In this document: positions 33,858 to 44,088 of the stretch, piece after piece
Numbering within the stretch: the stretch's first letter is position 1
Layout of the letters: each line of letters starts with the position of its first letter
Assembly (NCBI GenBank): GCA_023442525.1
Contig: JAEZZA010000032.1
Location: 1-64,000 of the forward strand
DNA from: Bacteroidota bacterium
GTDB lineage: Bacteria > Bacteroidota > Bacteroidia > Bacteroidales > UBA10428
Direction of reading: 5' to 3'
DNA length: 64,000 nt
The notes under the pieces: generated by a model
Told to the model about the DNA's origin: nothing
Seen by the model: only the letters and a program-made list of their open reading frames with translations
The model's database searches: none
Translations under genes and position numbers: made by a program

Positions 33858-33931
33858 TCCTCAGTAGCTCAGTCGGTTAGAGCATCTGGCTGTTAACCAG
33901 AGGGTCCTAAGTTCGAGTCTTAGCTGAGGAG
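33858..33931 (+). tRNA. tRNA-Asn (GTT anticodon)
   Basis: 74-base cloverleaf. TCCTCAG (33858-33864) pairs with CTGAGGA (33924-33930); discriminator G. The D arm reads GCTCAGTCGGTTAGAGC, the anticodon loop contains GTT, and the T arm has TTCGAGT. CCA is not encoded. An intrinsic terminator follows within 10 bases. Confidence 0.97.
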
Positions 33932-33940
33932 CCTGAAATT

Positions 33941-33982
33941 AACCGCAAAGTTTATTATATTGCTTTGCGGTTTGTTTTTTTT
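33941..33982 (+). terminator. Intrinsic terminator after tRNA-Asn
   Basis: AACCGCAAAG (33941-33950), a 12-base loop and CTTTGCGGTT (33963-33972) form a perfect 10-pair stem followed by TG and a run of eight T (33975-33982). It ends 14 bases before the ATG of the kinase gene, which rules out the apparent TTG start at 33960. Confidence 0.92.
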
Positions 33983-33995
33983 AATACCCCCTGAT

Positions 33996-34985
33996 ATGAA
34001 AAAAGTAATAGGAATTGGCAATGCTTTGGTTGACCTCATCTATTTTCTGGAGAATGATTTACTGCTCGAAGCCTTTTCACTGCCAAAGGGCAGCATGCAA
34101 CTTGTAGATGCTGAAAAAGCCGGGCAGGTGGAACAATCCACCGGTTCATTGTCAAGGTTCATGGCCTCAGGTGGTTCAGCAGCCAATACAATTCATGGTC
34201 TGGCGAGAATGGGTGTAACAACGGCATTTATCGGCACTGTAGGTAACGACAATTTTGGCCGTTTTTTCGAAGATGATATGAAGGCCTGCAACATCACTCC
34301 CTTGCTCTCTAAAGGCTCTCTGGGGACGGGGCGCGCCATCTCACTGGTTTCGCAGGGAGGCGAACGTACATTTGCTACCTATCTGGGGGCAGCCATTGAA
34401 TTATCGGATAATCTGCTGAATGAAACTATGTTCAGCAAATATGATCACTTGCACCTTGAAGGATATCTGGTTCCCAACCAGGTTCTGGTTGAAAATGCTC
34501 TAAAGCTGGCCGGCAAAAACCAGATGACGGCATCTCTCGATCTGGCAAGTTACAATGTGGTTGAAGCCAATCTGGATTTTCTGAAGAGGATCATATCTGA
34601 TTACAAGCCTCTTGTATTTGCAAATGAAGAGGAAGCCCGTTCGTTTTCGGGATACGATAATCCGGGCAAAGCTCTTGATTATCTGTCGCGATTGACTGAT
34701 GCCGCCGTGGTAAAAACAGGATCCAAAGGATCACTGGTTTTTCATAAGGGTAAGAAATTTGAAGTCCGTGCTATTTCAGCTAACTGTATAGATACAACCG
34801 GTGCGGGCGACCTTTATGCTGCAGGTTATATTTACGGCTTTATAAATGATATGGATCCTGCCATATCGGGCAGGATTGGTTCATTACTTGCCGGAAAAGT
34901 GATTGAAGAAGCCGGGGCTAAAATATGTCAGGCCTCGTGGGAATTTATTAAAGAGTCGATGGCCGGCATTCAGAACAATCCGTGA
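33996..34985 (+). CDS. PfkB-family kinase, adenosine-kinase-like
   Basis: 329-residue sugar/nucleoside kinase of the PfkB (ribokinase) family. It starts MKKVIGIGNALVDLIYFL, has the ribokinase signature 1 region (SGGSAANTIHGLARMG) and signature 2 with the catalytic Asp in DTTGAGDLYAAGYIYG. Similar Bacteroidota proteins are called adenosine kinases; the substrate is not proven. The ATG at 33996 follows a tRNA terminator; its promoter is not evident and may lie within that hairpin region. The 3' end overlaps the opposing deoxynucleoside kinase gene by 16 bases. Confidence 0.87.
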   Translation: MKKVIGIGNALVDLIYFLENDLLLEAFSLPKGSMQLVDAEKAGQVEQSTGSLSRFMASGGSAANTIHGLARMGVTTAFIGTVGNDNFGRFFEDDMKACNITPLLSKGSLGTGRAISLVSQGGERTFATYLGAAIELSDNLLNETMFSKYDHLHLEGYLVPNQVLVENALKLAGKNQMTASLDLASYNVVEANLDFLKRIISDYKPLVFANEEEARSFSGYDNPGKALDYLSRLTDAAVVKTGSKGSLVFHKGKKFEVRAISANCIDTTGAGDLYAAGYIYGFINDMDPAISGRIGSLLAGKVIEEAGAKICQASWEFIKESMAGIQNNP

Positions 34986-35590
34986 ACTGATGCATTCACT
35001 TTATCAATAACCACGCTCATATCCTCGGGCTTATCGATAAAATTGTTTGTGTCCACATCAACAATCAGCAGTTTTCCAAGCTTATACGATTCTACCCACG
35101 CTTCGTAACGCTCGTTGAGGCGTTTCAGGTAATCAAGCCTGATGTTATCTTCATATTTGCGGCCGCGTTTCTGAATTTGTCGAACCAGTGCAGGAACTGA
35201 TGCACGAAGATAAATGATCAGATCGGGAGGCTGGATCAGTGAATTCAGCATATTAAACAGGGTAAAATAATTCTCAAAATCACGGGTCGACATAAGTCCC
35301 ATGGCGTGCAGATTGGGAGCAAAAATATATGCATCTTCATAAATCGTACGGTCCTGCACAAGTGTTTTGCCCGACCTTCTGAATGACAGTATCTGATTGA
35401 AACGTGTATTCAGAAAATAGATCTGCAGGTTGAACGACCAACGCTGCATATCATTGTAAAAATCGTTCAGATAGGGATTGTCGTCAATATCTTCATAATG
35501 GGCATCCCAGCCGAAATGTTTCGAAAGCAGGCCGGTAAGTGTAGTCTTTCCGGAGCCTATGTTTCCGGCAACGGCAATATGCATACTCAT
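34970..35590 (-). CDS. Deoxynucleoside kinase
   Basis: 206-residue nucleoside kinase of the dCK/dGK family, a salvage enzyme that phosphorylates deoxynucleosides. The P-loop GNIGSGKT is at about residues 8-15, the ERS/DRT motif as QDRTIYEDAYIF, and the lid as RGRKYEDNIRLDYL. Which deoxynucleoside it prefers cannot be read. It may start at Met1 or Met3. It follows the GH3-like gene by 11 bases, and its end overlaps the PfkB gene on the other strand, so transcription collides here. Confidence 0.9.
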   Translation of the reverse strand: MSMHIAVAGNIGSGKTTLTGLLSKHFGWDAHYEDIDDNPYLNDFYNDMQRWSFNLQIYFLNTRFNQILSFRRSGKTLVQDRTIYEDAYIFAPNLHAMGLMSTRDFENYFTLFNMLNSLIQPPDLIIYLRASVPALVRQIQKRGRKYEDNIRLDYLKRLNERYEAWVESYKLGKLLIVDVDTNNFIDKPEDMSVVIDKVNASVHGLF

Positions 35591-35601
35591 GATTTATTTT
35601 G

Positions 35602-37119
35602 TTAAATACGCTTCTGTAATTCAAGCAATTCCTCGATATATTTACGGTCATTCGACAGCCTGGGTACTTTGTTTTGTCCTCCCAGTTTTCCTTTTTCTTT
35701 CAGCCACTGATAAAATGTTCCTGGTTTTGCGGGGTGAATAACAGGCCTGTCGAGTGTAATATTTTTATATCGTTTGGCTTCATAATCCGAATTAAGCGAC
35801 ATTAGCGCGTGATCGAGAAGGTCGGTGAAATAGTCGATATCCGCGGGTTGCTTTTCAAATTCAATCACCCATTCATGAGCGCCCTGTTTATCATCACTCA
35901 TAAAAACGGGTGCAGCTGAATAATCGCTTATCTCCACGCCCGTTTTATCGCAAGCGATTCGTAAAGCTTTATCGGCATTATCAACGATTACTTCCTCGCC
36001 GAATGCATTTATAAAATGCCGTGTGCGGCCCGAGATAACCAATTTATGGGGATACAGTGATGTAAAACGTACGGTATCACCTATCATATAACGCCAGAGA
36101 CCGGAATTTGTGGAAATAACCAGTGCATAATCCACATTTGGTTCAACCTGCGATATAATGAAAGCCTTTGGTCTCGGGTTATTCACCTCTTCAATAGGTA
36201 TAAATTCGAAAAATATCCCATAATCGAGCATAAGCAGCATCGATTGGTCGCATGGATCGTCCTGTATAGCAAAAAAGCCTTCGGAGGCATTATAAGCCTC
36301 CTGGTAATGCATATTATCAGAAGGAATTATTTTGCGGAACTGTTCCCGATAGGGCGAAAAGCTCACACCTCCATGAACGAACAATTCAAGATTGGGCCAA
36401 ACATCAAGAATGTTGCTTTTGCCGGTGAGCTTAATAACCTGTTTAAGCATTACCAGGTTCCACGAGGGAACTCCTGCAATACTGGTCACATTTTCCTTAA
36501 TGGTCTCGGCGGCAATATGGTCAATTTTCTCTTCAAATTTCTCAAGCAGGGCTACTTCCTGACTTGGTGTACGAATGAATTCGGTCCAGAACGGCTGATT
36601 CTCAATAAGTATGGCCGACAGATCGCCGTAATAGGATTGTGTATTGCTATTATCGATTCTATGACTGCCCCCAAGAGTGAGTCCCTTTCCCGTGAAGATT
36701 CGTGTATCGGGGTTGTTTGAGCAATAGATAGCGATGACATCTCTTGCACCCTTAAAATGGCATTCCTTTAAGGATTCACTACTTACCGGTATAAACTTGC
36801 TTTTGTCGTTGGTAGTACCTGAAGATTTGGCAAACCATTTGATATCCTCGGGCCAGAGGAGGTTGATTTCCCCGTCCCTTAAACGGTCTACGTATGGTTT
36901 GATATCCTCGTAACTCTGAAGGGGGACTGCCTTCTGAAAATCACTGATGCTTTGCAGTGCACTGTAATTATGTTGCCGGCCCCATTCCGTGTCGGCAGCC
37001 CTGGTAATCAGTTTAATCAAGGTTTCCTGTTGGACTTCGGCAGGATATTTCCTGAACAGGTCCATCTGATGGAGCCTTTTAACATTAAGCCAGTTGATTA
37101 TGGAAGTCAGAATAGGCAT
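35602..37119 (-). CDS. GH3 auxin-responsive promoter family protein
   Basis: 505-residue protein of the GH3 family, relatives of plant enzymes that adenylate carboxylic acids such as jasmonate and auxin and join them to amino acids. Family landmarks include FAKSSGTTNDKSKFIPVS (a phosphate-binding loop near residue 95-112), YNASEGFFAIQDD and YALVISTNSGLWRYMIGDTVRF. Bacteroidota often carry one such gene but the substrate and role are unknown. It lies between an EamA exporter and a nucleoside kinase; nothing nearby suggests a plant-hormone function. Confidence 0.85.
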   Translation of the reverse strand: MPILTSIINWLNVKRLHQMDLFRKYPAEVQQETLIKLITRAADTEWGRQHNYSALQSISDFQKAVPLQSYEDIKPYVDRLRDGEINLLWPEDIKWFAKSSGTTNDKSKFIPVSSESLKECHFKGARDVIAIYCSNNPDTRIFTGKGLTLGGSHRIDNSNTQSYYGDLSAILIENQPFWTEFIRTPSQEVALLEKFEEKIDHIAAETIKENVTSIAGVPSWNLVMLKQVIKLTGKSNILDVWPNLELFVHGGVSFSPYREQFRKIIPSDNMHYQEAYNASEGFFAIQDDPCDQSMLLMLDYGIFFEFIPIEEVNNPRPKAFIISQVEPNVDYALVISTNSGLWRYMIGDTVRFTSLYPHKLVISGRTRHFINAFGEEVIVDNADKALRIACDKTGVEISDYSAAPVFMSDDKQGAHEWVIEFEKQPADIDYFTDLLDHALMSLNSDYEAKRYKNITLDRPVIHPAKPGTFYQWLKEKGKLGGQNKVPRLSNDRKYIEELLELQKRI

Positions 37120-37170
37120 CAGCGAATATCAGGCAGCAAATATATCACTAAAGATAATCAATTCAAGGCA

Positions 37171-38088
37171 CTATGCATGCATTTGCCGCGATGGTTTTTT
37201 TCGCAATATGGTAAAGACGGCACCGGTTAAAACCGTTATAGCACCCAAAAGTGTTGCTGCTGTGAAATTCTCATGTTTTATCCAGGTGACTTCGAGGTAT
37301 CCTAAAATTGCCATGATGGCAAAGGTGAGCAGAGGATTCAGAACTAATATAACGCTGATTTTATTTGCCTCGGCATATTGAATGGCAAGCGCAAGCAAAC
37401 CGTAGGCGAACAAGGTATTCAAACCAAGAAACAACAGGATAAGCCAACCCGTCAGGCCAATTCCGGCAAAATGAGAAAAGTTTACGAATGGAGCGTACAG
37501 GAGTACCGGTAAACCGAAGATCAGCAGGTTCAGCTGCATCGGAGGATATTTAAGTACCAGTACTTTCAGCAGTATGGAATATGCTGCCCATGTTATGGCC
37601 GCCACAAGTACCCACATTACACCGGTTTGAAGAGCCTGCCGTTGTTCGACAAAAGTATGAATCTGCTCGCGGTAAAAGAGAATCAGTCCCACCATAACCA
37701 GGCAAAGACCGATGATTTGACGTCGTGTAACCTTTTCACCGAAAAATATAAAGCCCGATGCTGCCAGTAACACAGGACCAAGCTGAATAAATACCTGTGC
37801 AATTCCGGGCGAAGTAAGATTCACACCTTCGATAAATCCGTAATAATTGACAGCAAGACAGATTGTAGCTACAATCAACAATAGAGGCGGTCGTCGTAAT
37901 ATTCTGAGATAATACGGTTTCCGGAACAAATACCACACGGCAAGAGCCATGAATGCAAGGAAAAAACGGAACCATGTAATATCAACAGGCGACAGATCGT
38001 CAAGTGATATTTTCAGGACAATAGCCAGCACACCCCAAAGGCATGCTGTATAGATAGCATAAAGGATTCCCTTATAGGAATTTGGCAT
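37171..38088 (-). CDS. EamA/DMT-superfamily transporter
   Basis: 305-residue membrane protein with ten helices arranged as two EamA repeats of five (about 7-135 and 150-295). Family signs are WGVLAIVLKISL, WFRFFLAFMALAVWYL at the start, and the second-repeat helix ending in VTVLTGAVFTILRKKP. Members move amino acids, nucleobases or sugars across the inner membrane. It begins only four bases after the gltD stop, so an amino-acid export or import role tied to glutamate is possible, but this is inference. Confidence 0.88.
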   Translation of the reverse strand: MPNSYKGILYAIYTACLWGVLAIVLKISLDDLSPVDITWFRFFLAFMALAVWYLFRKPYYLRILRRPPLLLIVATICLAVNYYGFIEGVNLTSPGIAQVFIQLGPVLLAASGFIFFGEKVTRRQIIGLCLVMVGLILFYREQIHTFVEQRQALQTGVMWVLVAAITWAAYSILLKVLVLKYPPMQLNLLIFGLPVLLYAPFVNFSHFAGIGLTGWLILLFLGLNTLFAYGLLALAIQYAEANKISVILVLNPLLTFAIMAILGYLEVTWIKHENFTAATLLGAITVLTGAVFTILRKKPSRQMHA

Positions 38089-38092
38089 TTAA

Positions 38093-39523
38093 TTACCGGT
38101 TACCGGCGTTCTTCAGGTACTTATCGACCATTCGGGCCAGGTTTCTGCCCTGAGCTATAGCGCGCACAACCAGACTGGCTCCTATGGTGGCATCACCTGC
38201 AGCAAATACGCCTGGTTTTGAAGTCATAAACCGCTGATCGACTTTTATGTTCCCTCGTGCGTCGAATTCAAGTCCCAGTTGAGTTGCAATACCTTCGTGA
38301 ATACAATGTACAAAACCCATTGCCAGTAGTACTAGATCGGCTTTGATCTGGTGAACCGTTTCAGGTTTTTCTACCATCGTGTATTTGCCGTTAGTAGCCA
38401 CCCACTCCACCTCTACCACTTCAATGCTCTTTACAGTTCCGTTTTCGCCCAGGCATTTGCGGGTGGAAAGACTCCACTTCCTTTCGCATCCTTCTTCGTG
38501 TGAGCTTGAGTATTTCAGTGTATTTGCGTAATACGGCCAGGGATTATCGGGATTTCTTTTTTCAGAGGGTTTAGGGAGTATCTCTATCTGAGTTACACTT
38601 GCTGCTCCCTGTCTGATGGAAGTACCTACACAGTCCGATCCGGTATCACCACCTCCGATTACAACCACGTGCCTGCCGGTTGCCGATATTCGTTTTTCGT
38701 CGGGGAAAACTACTCCACGGTTAATTCGATTCTGCTGTGTCAGAAAATCCATTGCAAAATGCACACCTCTCAGGTCAGAACCTTCAACCTTCAGTTCTCG
38801 TGGCTTCATGGCCCCGATGGTAAGGCAAACGGCATCGAATTCCCTGAGCAGCTCGTCACCGGTAACATCAACACCCACATGAGTATTGGTGCGGAATATC
38901 ATTCCTTCATCGGATAGAATTTCGAGCCTGCGGTCGATAACCTTTTTGTTAAGTTTGAAATCGGGAATTCCGTATCTGAGCAGACCTCCGATGGCCTCGT
39001 CTTTTTCAAAAAGTGTGACGGTATGTCCCCATTTATTTAACAGGTCGGCACACGCCATCCCTGCCGGTCCCGAACCAATCACGGCTACTTTTAAGCCGGT
39101 TCTTGTTTCGGGAGGCTTAGGTACAATAAATCCGAGCTCATAGGCTTTTTCAGCTGCAGCCGCTTCGTTTTCGCGAATGGTAACCGGTTCATCATTTATT
39201 CCCAATGTACATCCATGTTCGCAGGGAGCAGGACATATTCTCCCTGTAAATTCAGGGAAGTTATTGGTAACATGAAGCAAGTCGATTGCATTCTTCCAAT
39301 CGCCACGATATATTGCATCCTGCCATTCCGGCATATTATTCATAACCGGACAGGCCCATTGACAAAACGGGACTCCGCAGTCCATGCAACGTGCTGCCTG
39401 ATCACGGCGATCCTGTTCATTCAGGGTCTGTTCCACCTCGCTAAAATCGGCCGTTCGTTCGTTAACCGGACGGTAGCCTGCTATTTTTCTCGATATCTGT
39501 AAAAATCCTTTTGGGTTTCCCAT
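38093..39523 (-). CDS. gltD: Glutamate synthase (NADPH) small subunit
   Basis: 476-residue beta subunit. It passes electrons from NAD(P)H through FAD and two 4Fe-4S clusters to GltB. N-terminal Cys clusters are RCMDCGVPFCQWACP and the CPAPCEHGC region; the FAD site is GSGPAGMACA (about residue 150) and the NADPH site IGGGDTGSDC. The C-terminal GIATQLGLE-like section and FAAGDA close the flavin fold. The gene starts 20 bases after gltB. Complete. Confidence 0.96.
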   Translation of the reverse strand: MGNPKGFLQISRKIAGYRPVNERTADFSEVEQTLNEQDRRDQAARCMDCGVPFCQWACPVMNNMPEWQDAIYRGDWKNAIDLLHVTNNFPEFTGRICPAPCEHGCTLGINDEPVTIRENEAAAAEKAYELGFIVPKPPETRTGLKVAVIGSGPAGMACADLLNKWGHTVTLFEKDEAIGGLLRYGIPDFKLNKKVIDRRLEILSDEGMIFRTNTHVGVDVTGDELLREFDAVCLTIGAMKPRELKVEGSDLRGVHFAMDFLTQQNRINRGVVFPDEKRISATGRHVVVIGGGDTGSDCVGTSIRQGAASVTQIEILPKPSEKRNPDNPWPYYANTLKYSSSHEEGCERKWSLSTRKCLGENGTVKSIEVVEVEWVATNGKYTMVEKPETVHQIKADLVLLAMGFVHCIHEGIATQLGLEFDARGNIKVDQRFMTSKPGVFAAGDATIGASLVVRAIAQGRNLARMVDKYLKNAGNR

Positions 39524-39543
39524 GTTAATACATCATAAAACGG

Positions 39544-42500
39544 TTAATAATGAAAATGGGGCTCGTCTTCGGTATGCTGAATTTTGTGGATAAGCTGGGA
39601 TATCTTCTGTTCTTCGAGCACTTTTTTGTATTCCAGCGGAATCACTTTCACAAAGCGCGGTAAATACTCATCCCAGTTCACCAGAATTTTCTCGGCAAGT
39701 TCACTCCTTGTATACAAGAAGTGATTATTGATCAGGCGCTGCAATTCGTTGATATCGTCACGATCGCCCACGGCGCTTAATTCCACCATTCCCTTATTGC
39801 AGAAATAATCGAAATCGCCATTAACATCGAGCACGTATGCTATACCTCCACTCATCCCGGCAGCAAAATTACGGCCGGCAACTCCAAGTACCACTACCCT
39901 GCCCCCGGTCATGTATTCGCATCCATGGTCTCCTACGCCTTCTACAACAGCAATTGCTCCGCTGTTTCTTACTGCGAACCGGCCGCCCACACATCCATGA
40001 ATATATGCTTCGCCGCTGGTAGCACCGTAGAGCAGTGTATTTCCTGAAATGATGTTTTCTTCCGGTTTAAAAGCAGAACCTTTTGGTGGTACGACAATGA
40101 TTCTGCCGCCTGATAGTCCCTTTCCCAGGTAGTCGTTTGCATCACCTTCGAGTTCAAAATTGACGCCTTTCACCAGGAACGCACCGAATGACTGTCCTGC
40201 CGAACCTTTAAACCTGCAGATAATGGTACTGTCGGGCAAGCCGCTTTCGCCATAAATACGGGTGATCTCTCCTGAAAGCATTGCCCCTGTTGTCCGGTCG
40301 GTATTGGTAATCTCATGCGATATCCAGACTTTCTCAGCGTTTTTAATGGCTTTATTGGCAAGCCGGATCAGCTCATGATCCATAACTTCTTCGATCTTGT
40401 GATGCTGCATGCAAGTGCAGTGGGTATCGAATTTCTGAGCTTCTTCGGGCCGGTAAAGTATCCTTGACAGGTCGATTTTCGATGCCTTCCAGTGATCAAT
40501 ATCGGTACGCTGTTCAATAAGATCGGTACGGCCGACGAGTTCGTCGAACTTACGGAAGCCCAGTTCAGCCATAATCTCACGTATTTCAGTAGCCACAAAC
40601 CTGAAGTAATTGACCAGTGAGGCCGACTTTCCCATGAATCTCTTCCGGAGTTCGGGGTTTTGTGTTGCCACACCTACAGGACATGTATTAAGATGGCATT
40701 TACGCATCATGATACAACCCAGGACTATTAAGGAAGCGGTGGCAAAACCAAATTCCTCAGCACCCAGCAGTCCGGCATAAACCACATCCTTCCCGGTTTT
40801 AAGCTGGCCATCGGTTTGCAGTTTGACCCTGTCGCGAAGATTATTCATCACGAGAGTTTGCTGAACTTCCGAAATACCAAGCTCCATCGGCAACCCTGCA
40901 TGTTTAATTGAACTTGCCGGGCTGGCACCCGTACCGCCTTCGCACCCGCTGATGGTGATTCCGTCGGCATGTGCTTTGGCAACACCTGCCGCGATGGTTC
41001 CCACACCCTTTTCGGAAACGAGTTTCACGGTGATTCGGGCACGGGGATTGGTGCATTTCAGGTCGAATATCAACTGGGCCAGATCCTCGATTGAATAGAT
41101 ATCGTGATGCGGTGGCGGGGATATCAATGTAATTCCGGGTGTGGAATGTCGTAAGCGTGCGATAATCTGGTCAATTTTATGACCGGGAAGCTGTCCACCT
41201 TCTCCGGGTTTTGCGCCCTGAGCTACTTTTATCTGTATTTCATCCGCATTTACCAGGTATGCCGTGGTTACACCAAATCGACCCGAAGCTACCTGCTTGA
41301 TAGCACTTCGTGCATTGGTTGAAAAACGTTCGGCATCTTCGCCACCTTCACCAGTATTACTGCGACCGCCAATGGTATTCATGGCAACTGCCAGTGACTC
41401 GTGAGCCTCTTTACTGATGGAGCCGTACGACATGGCGCCGGTTACGAAGCGCTTTAAAATGGCCTCTACGGGTTCAACCTCATCCAGCGGAACCGGATTC
41501 CCTTTTTTCAGGTTTACACAGCCGCGAAGGAACATCGGCTTCCGGTTCTCCATATCAACCAGTCGGCTGAATTCCTTGAATTTCGCATAATCGTTGGTTC
41601 GTGTTGCCCATTGAAGCAATCCGATGCTCTCCGGATTCCAGGCATGCTTTTCGCCATTCATGCGAAAATGATAAACGCCGGAATTTTCAGGCTCCTCAGA
41701 TTCCTGCGGATCGGGATAAAATGCCGAATAATGGGGAATGATCGCTTCTCTGGCTATCTCATCCAGGCCGATGCCTCCGATGCGTGAGTCGGTTCCGGTA
41801 AAATACCTGTCAGTTACCTCTGGTGAGATTCCAATGGCTTCAAAGATCTGAGCGCCGTGATAACTTCTGAGAGTAGAAATTCCCATTTTCGACATAACCT
41901 TTAACAGGCCTTTGTCGATTGATTTTATATAATGTTCCCGGGCAGTGGCATAATCGGTTTTTGCAACTCCGGTTTCACATAACTTTTCTATGATTGCGAA
42001 TACACCGTATGGATTTACCACACTTGCGCCGTAGCCAAATAAAAGAGCAAAATGATTTACTTCGCGGGGCTCAGCGGTTTCAACGATCAAACCCACCTGC
42101 ATACGCTTTTGGGCGTTTATCAGATGATGGTGAACTGCCGAAACAGCCAGCAGAGAAGGTATCGGAGCCAACAAATCGGTTATTCCCCTGTCGGAAAGTA
42201 TAACGAAATTTCGTCCCTGATCAACTGCTTCTTCGGCCATTTGGCACATTCCTTCAATTGCTTTTTCAAGTGCTTTGCCTGCGTCGTCGGCAGAAGCGTC
42301 GAAAAGCATCGGAATTACAATATGAGAAAACTGCTCCTGATCGAGATTTTTGATTTTCCCCAGATCGGTATTTGTGACTATCGGACTCCGGAACTTGATC
42401 AGCTTACAATGAGAAGGCAATTCAACAAGCAGGTTTCTTGAAACAGAACCAATGTAATTGGTGAGCGACATAACCAGGCCTTCGCGAATGGGGTCGATTG

Positions 42501-44067
42501 GAGGATTGGTAACCTGGGCGAAGTGCTGCCTGAAATAATTGAACAAACGCTGAGGCTTATCCGACATGACTGCAAGAGGAGTGTCGTTACCCATTGAACT
42601 GACCGGTTCCTGACCCTCGATGGCCATGGGTTTGACGAGCATATCGATATCTTCACGGGTATACCCAAAGACTTTCAGATATTTATTGTAATTGTCGCCC
42701 AGCGAAGAGGGTACTCTTTTTTTTACGCTTATGTCCGACAAATCGATCCGGTTTTCCTTCAGCCAGCTTCCATAAGGATTTCGATCGGTCAGCTGTTTTT
42801 TCAGCTCGTCATCGGGTACAATTATTCCGAACTTCGTGTCAACCAGCAATATTTTACCTGGTCTGAGCCTTCCTTTTTCTTTTATCTGTTCCGGCGGGAA
42901 TATCTGAACACCGACTTCGGAACCCATGACAATCAGATCATCGTGAGTGATGATATACCGTGAGGGACGCAGTCCGTTACGATCGAGTGTGCCTCCGATA
43001 TACCGTCCGTCGCTGAAAACAATCGATGCCGGTCCGTCCCACGGTTCCATGATAGTGGAATGGTATTCATAATATGCCTTCAGACTCTCCGGAATGGGAT
43101 TCTTATCGTTCCACGATTCGGGGATTAGCATACTGAGAGCGTGAGTAAGTGATTTCCCGGTCATCACCAGGAATTCCAGCACGTTGTCCAGCGATGCAGA
43201 ATCGCTCTTTTCCGGTTCGATAACAGGAAAGATATTTTTAAGCTCATCGCCCAGTACGCCTGTTTTCATTAGGGGTTCACGTGCATTCATCCACATACGG
43301 TTTCCCTTAATTGTGTTTATCTCGCCATTGTGGCCAAGAAAACGGAAAGGTTGTGCAAGATCCCAGGTAGGGAAGGTATTGGTTGAAAAACGTGAGTGTA
43401 TAAGAGCTATTGCACTTGTCATTTTCGGATCGCGAAGATCGTCATAGTACAGTCTGAGCTGATGCGAAGTAAAGAGTCCTTTATAAATCATGACCTTCGT
43501 CGAAAGGCTGGTGATATAAAAAGCCTCCTTATCCGGAATATCCGAATTCCGGATAAGGTTCTCAGCGTGTTTTCTGGATATATATAATTTCCTTTCCAGC
43601 TCATCCTGTTCAAAATTTCCTGAAACAAATATCTGGCGGATAAAAGGTTCGGAGCTCCGGGAAATTTCACCCAGAACGCTATTGTCAACCGGAACATCCC
43701 TGAAAGCAAATACCTTCAGGTCGCGACTGGTGAGGGAGTCAACCAGTATCTTCTCACACTGTGCCCTCTCGTTTTCTCCCCGGGGAAGAAAAACCAGGCC
43801 GGCGCCATATGTTCCTTCTTCGGGAACCTTTATTCCTTTAGCTGCAAAAAAGGAATGAGGCAACTGGATAAGAATTCCTGCACCATCACCGGTAACATTA
43901 TCTGCACTTTCGGCGCCACGGTGCGACATATTTTCAAGAACCTCAAGGCCCCTGTTTATAATGTCGTGCGATTTAACTCCTTTTATCTGGGCAACGAATC
44001 CAATCCCGCAACTGTCGTGTTCCTGCGAGGGATCATATAATCCCGCTTTTTTAGGTAATCCTGTCAT
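39544..44067 (-). CDS. gltB: Glutamate synthase (NADPH) large subunit
   Basis: 1507-residue alpha subunit, which makes two glutamates from glutamine and 2-oxoglutarate. The N-terminal amidotransferase nucleophile is Cys20 in DSCGIGFV, so a 19-residue propeptide should be removed. The FMN-binding synthase domain holds GEGGQLPG and PPPHHDIYSIEDLAQLI; the 3Fe-4S Cys are in CIMMRKCHLNTCPVG; the C-terminal GXGXG domain is intact. Length is normal. The ATG (44067) is 21 bases past a strong terminator with an alternative hairpin, so expression is likely controlled by attenuation. A five-codon frame (ATG ACT AAA CGA TGA, 44078-44064) overlaps its start. Confidence 0.96.
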   Translation of the reverse strand: MTGLPKKAGLYDPSQEHDSCGIGFVAQIKGVKSHDIINRGLEVLENMSHRGAESADNVTGDGAGILIQLPHSFFAAKGIKVPEEGTYGAGLVFLPRGENERAQCEKILVDSLTSRDLKVFAFRDVPVDNSVLGEISRSSEPFIRQIFVSGNFEQDELERKLYISRKHAENLIRNSDIPDKEAFYITSLSTKVMIYKGLFTSHQLRLYYDDLRDPKMTSAIALIHSRFSTNTFPTWDLAQPFRFLGHNGEINTIKGNRMWMNAREPLMKTGVLGDELKNIFPVIEPEKSDSASLDNVLEFLVMTGKSLTHALSMLIPESWNDKNPIPESLKAYYEYHSTIMEPWDGPASIVFSDGRYIGGTLDRNGLRPSRYIITHDDLIVMGSEVGVQIFPPEQIKEKGRLRPGKILLVDTKFGIIVPDDELKKQLTDRNPYGSWLKENRIDLSDISVKKRVPSSLGDNYNKYLKVFGYTREDIDMLVKPMAIEGQEPVSSMGNDTPLAVMSDKPQRLFNYFRQHFAQVTNPPIDPIREGLVMSLTNYIGSVSRNLLVELPSHCKLIKFRSPIVTNTDLGKIKNLDQEQFSHIVIPMLFDASADDAGKALEKAIEGMCQMAEEAVDQGRNFVILSDRGITDLLAPIPSLLAVSAVHHHLINAQKRMQVGLIVETAEPREVNHFALLFGYGASVVNPYGVFAIIEKLCETGVAKTDYATAREHYIKSIDKGLLKVMSKMGISTLRSYHGAQIFEAIGISPEVTDRYFTGTDSRIGGIGLDEIAREAIIPHYSAFYPDPQESEEPENSGVYHFRMNGEKHAWNPESIGLLQWATRTNDYAKFKEFSRLVDMENRKPMFLRGCVNLKKGNPVPLDEVEPVEAILKRFVTGAMSYGSISKEAHESLAVAMNTIGGRSNTGEGGEDAERFSTNARSAIKQVASGRFGVTTAYLVNADEIQIKVAQGAKPGEGGQLPGHKIDQIIARLRHSTPGITLISPPPHHDIYSIEDLAQLIFDLKCTNPRARITVKLVSEKGVGTIAAGVAKAHADGITISGCEGGTGASPASSIKHAGLPMELGISEVQQTLVMNNLRDRVKLQTDGQLKTGKDVVYAGLLGAEEFGFATASLIVLGCIMMRKCHLNTCPVGVATQNPELRKRFMGKSASLVNYFRFVATEIREIMAELGFRKFDELVGRTDLIEQRTDIDHWKASKIDLSRILYRPEEAQKFDTHCTCMQHHKIEEVMDHELIRLANKAIKNAEKVWISHEITNTDRTTGAMLSGEITRIYGESGLPDSTIICRFKGSAGQSFGAFLVKGVNFELEGDANDYLGKGLSGGRIIVVPPKGSAFKPEENIISGNTLLYGATSGEAYIHGCVGGRFAVRNSGAIAVVEGVGDHGCEYMTGGRVVVLGVAGRNFAAGMSGGIAYVLDVNGDFDYFCNKGMVELSAVGDRDDINELQRLINNHFLYTRSELAEKILVNWDEYLPRFVKVIPLEYKKVLEEQKISQLIHKIQHTEDEPHFHY

Positions 44068-44088
44068 CGTTTAGTCATTAATAAGTTC

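Noticed and set aside
33960..33995. TTG-started extension of the PfkB kinase
   Set aside because: It overlaps the second arm and T-run of the tRNA-Asn terminator and adds residues absent from the family.
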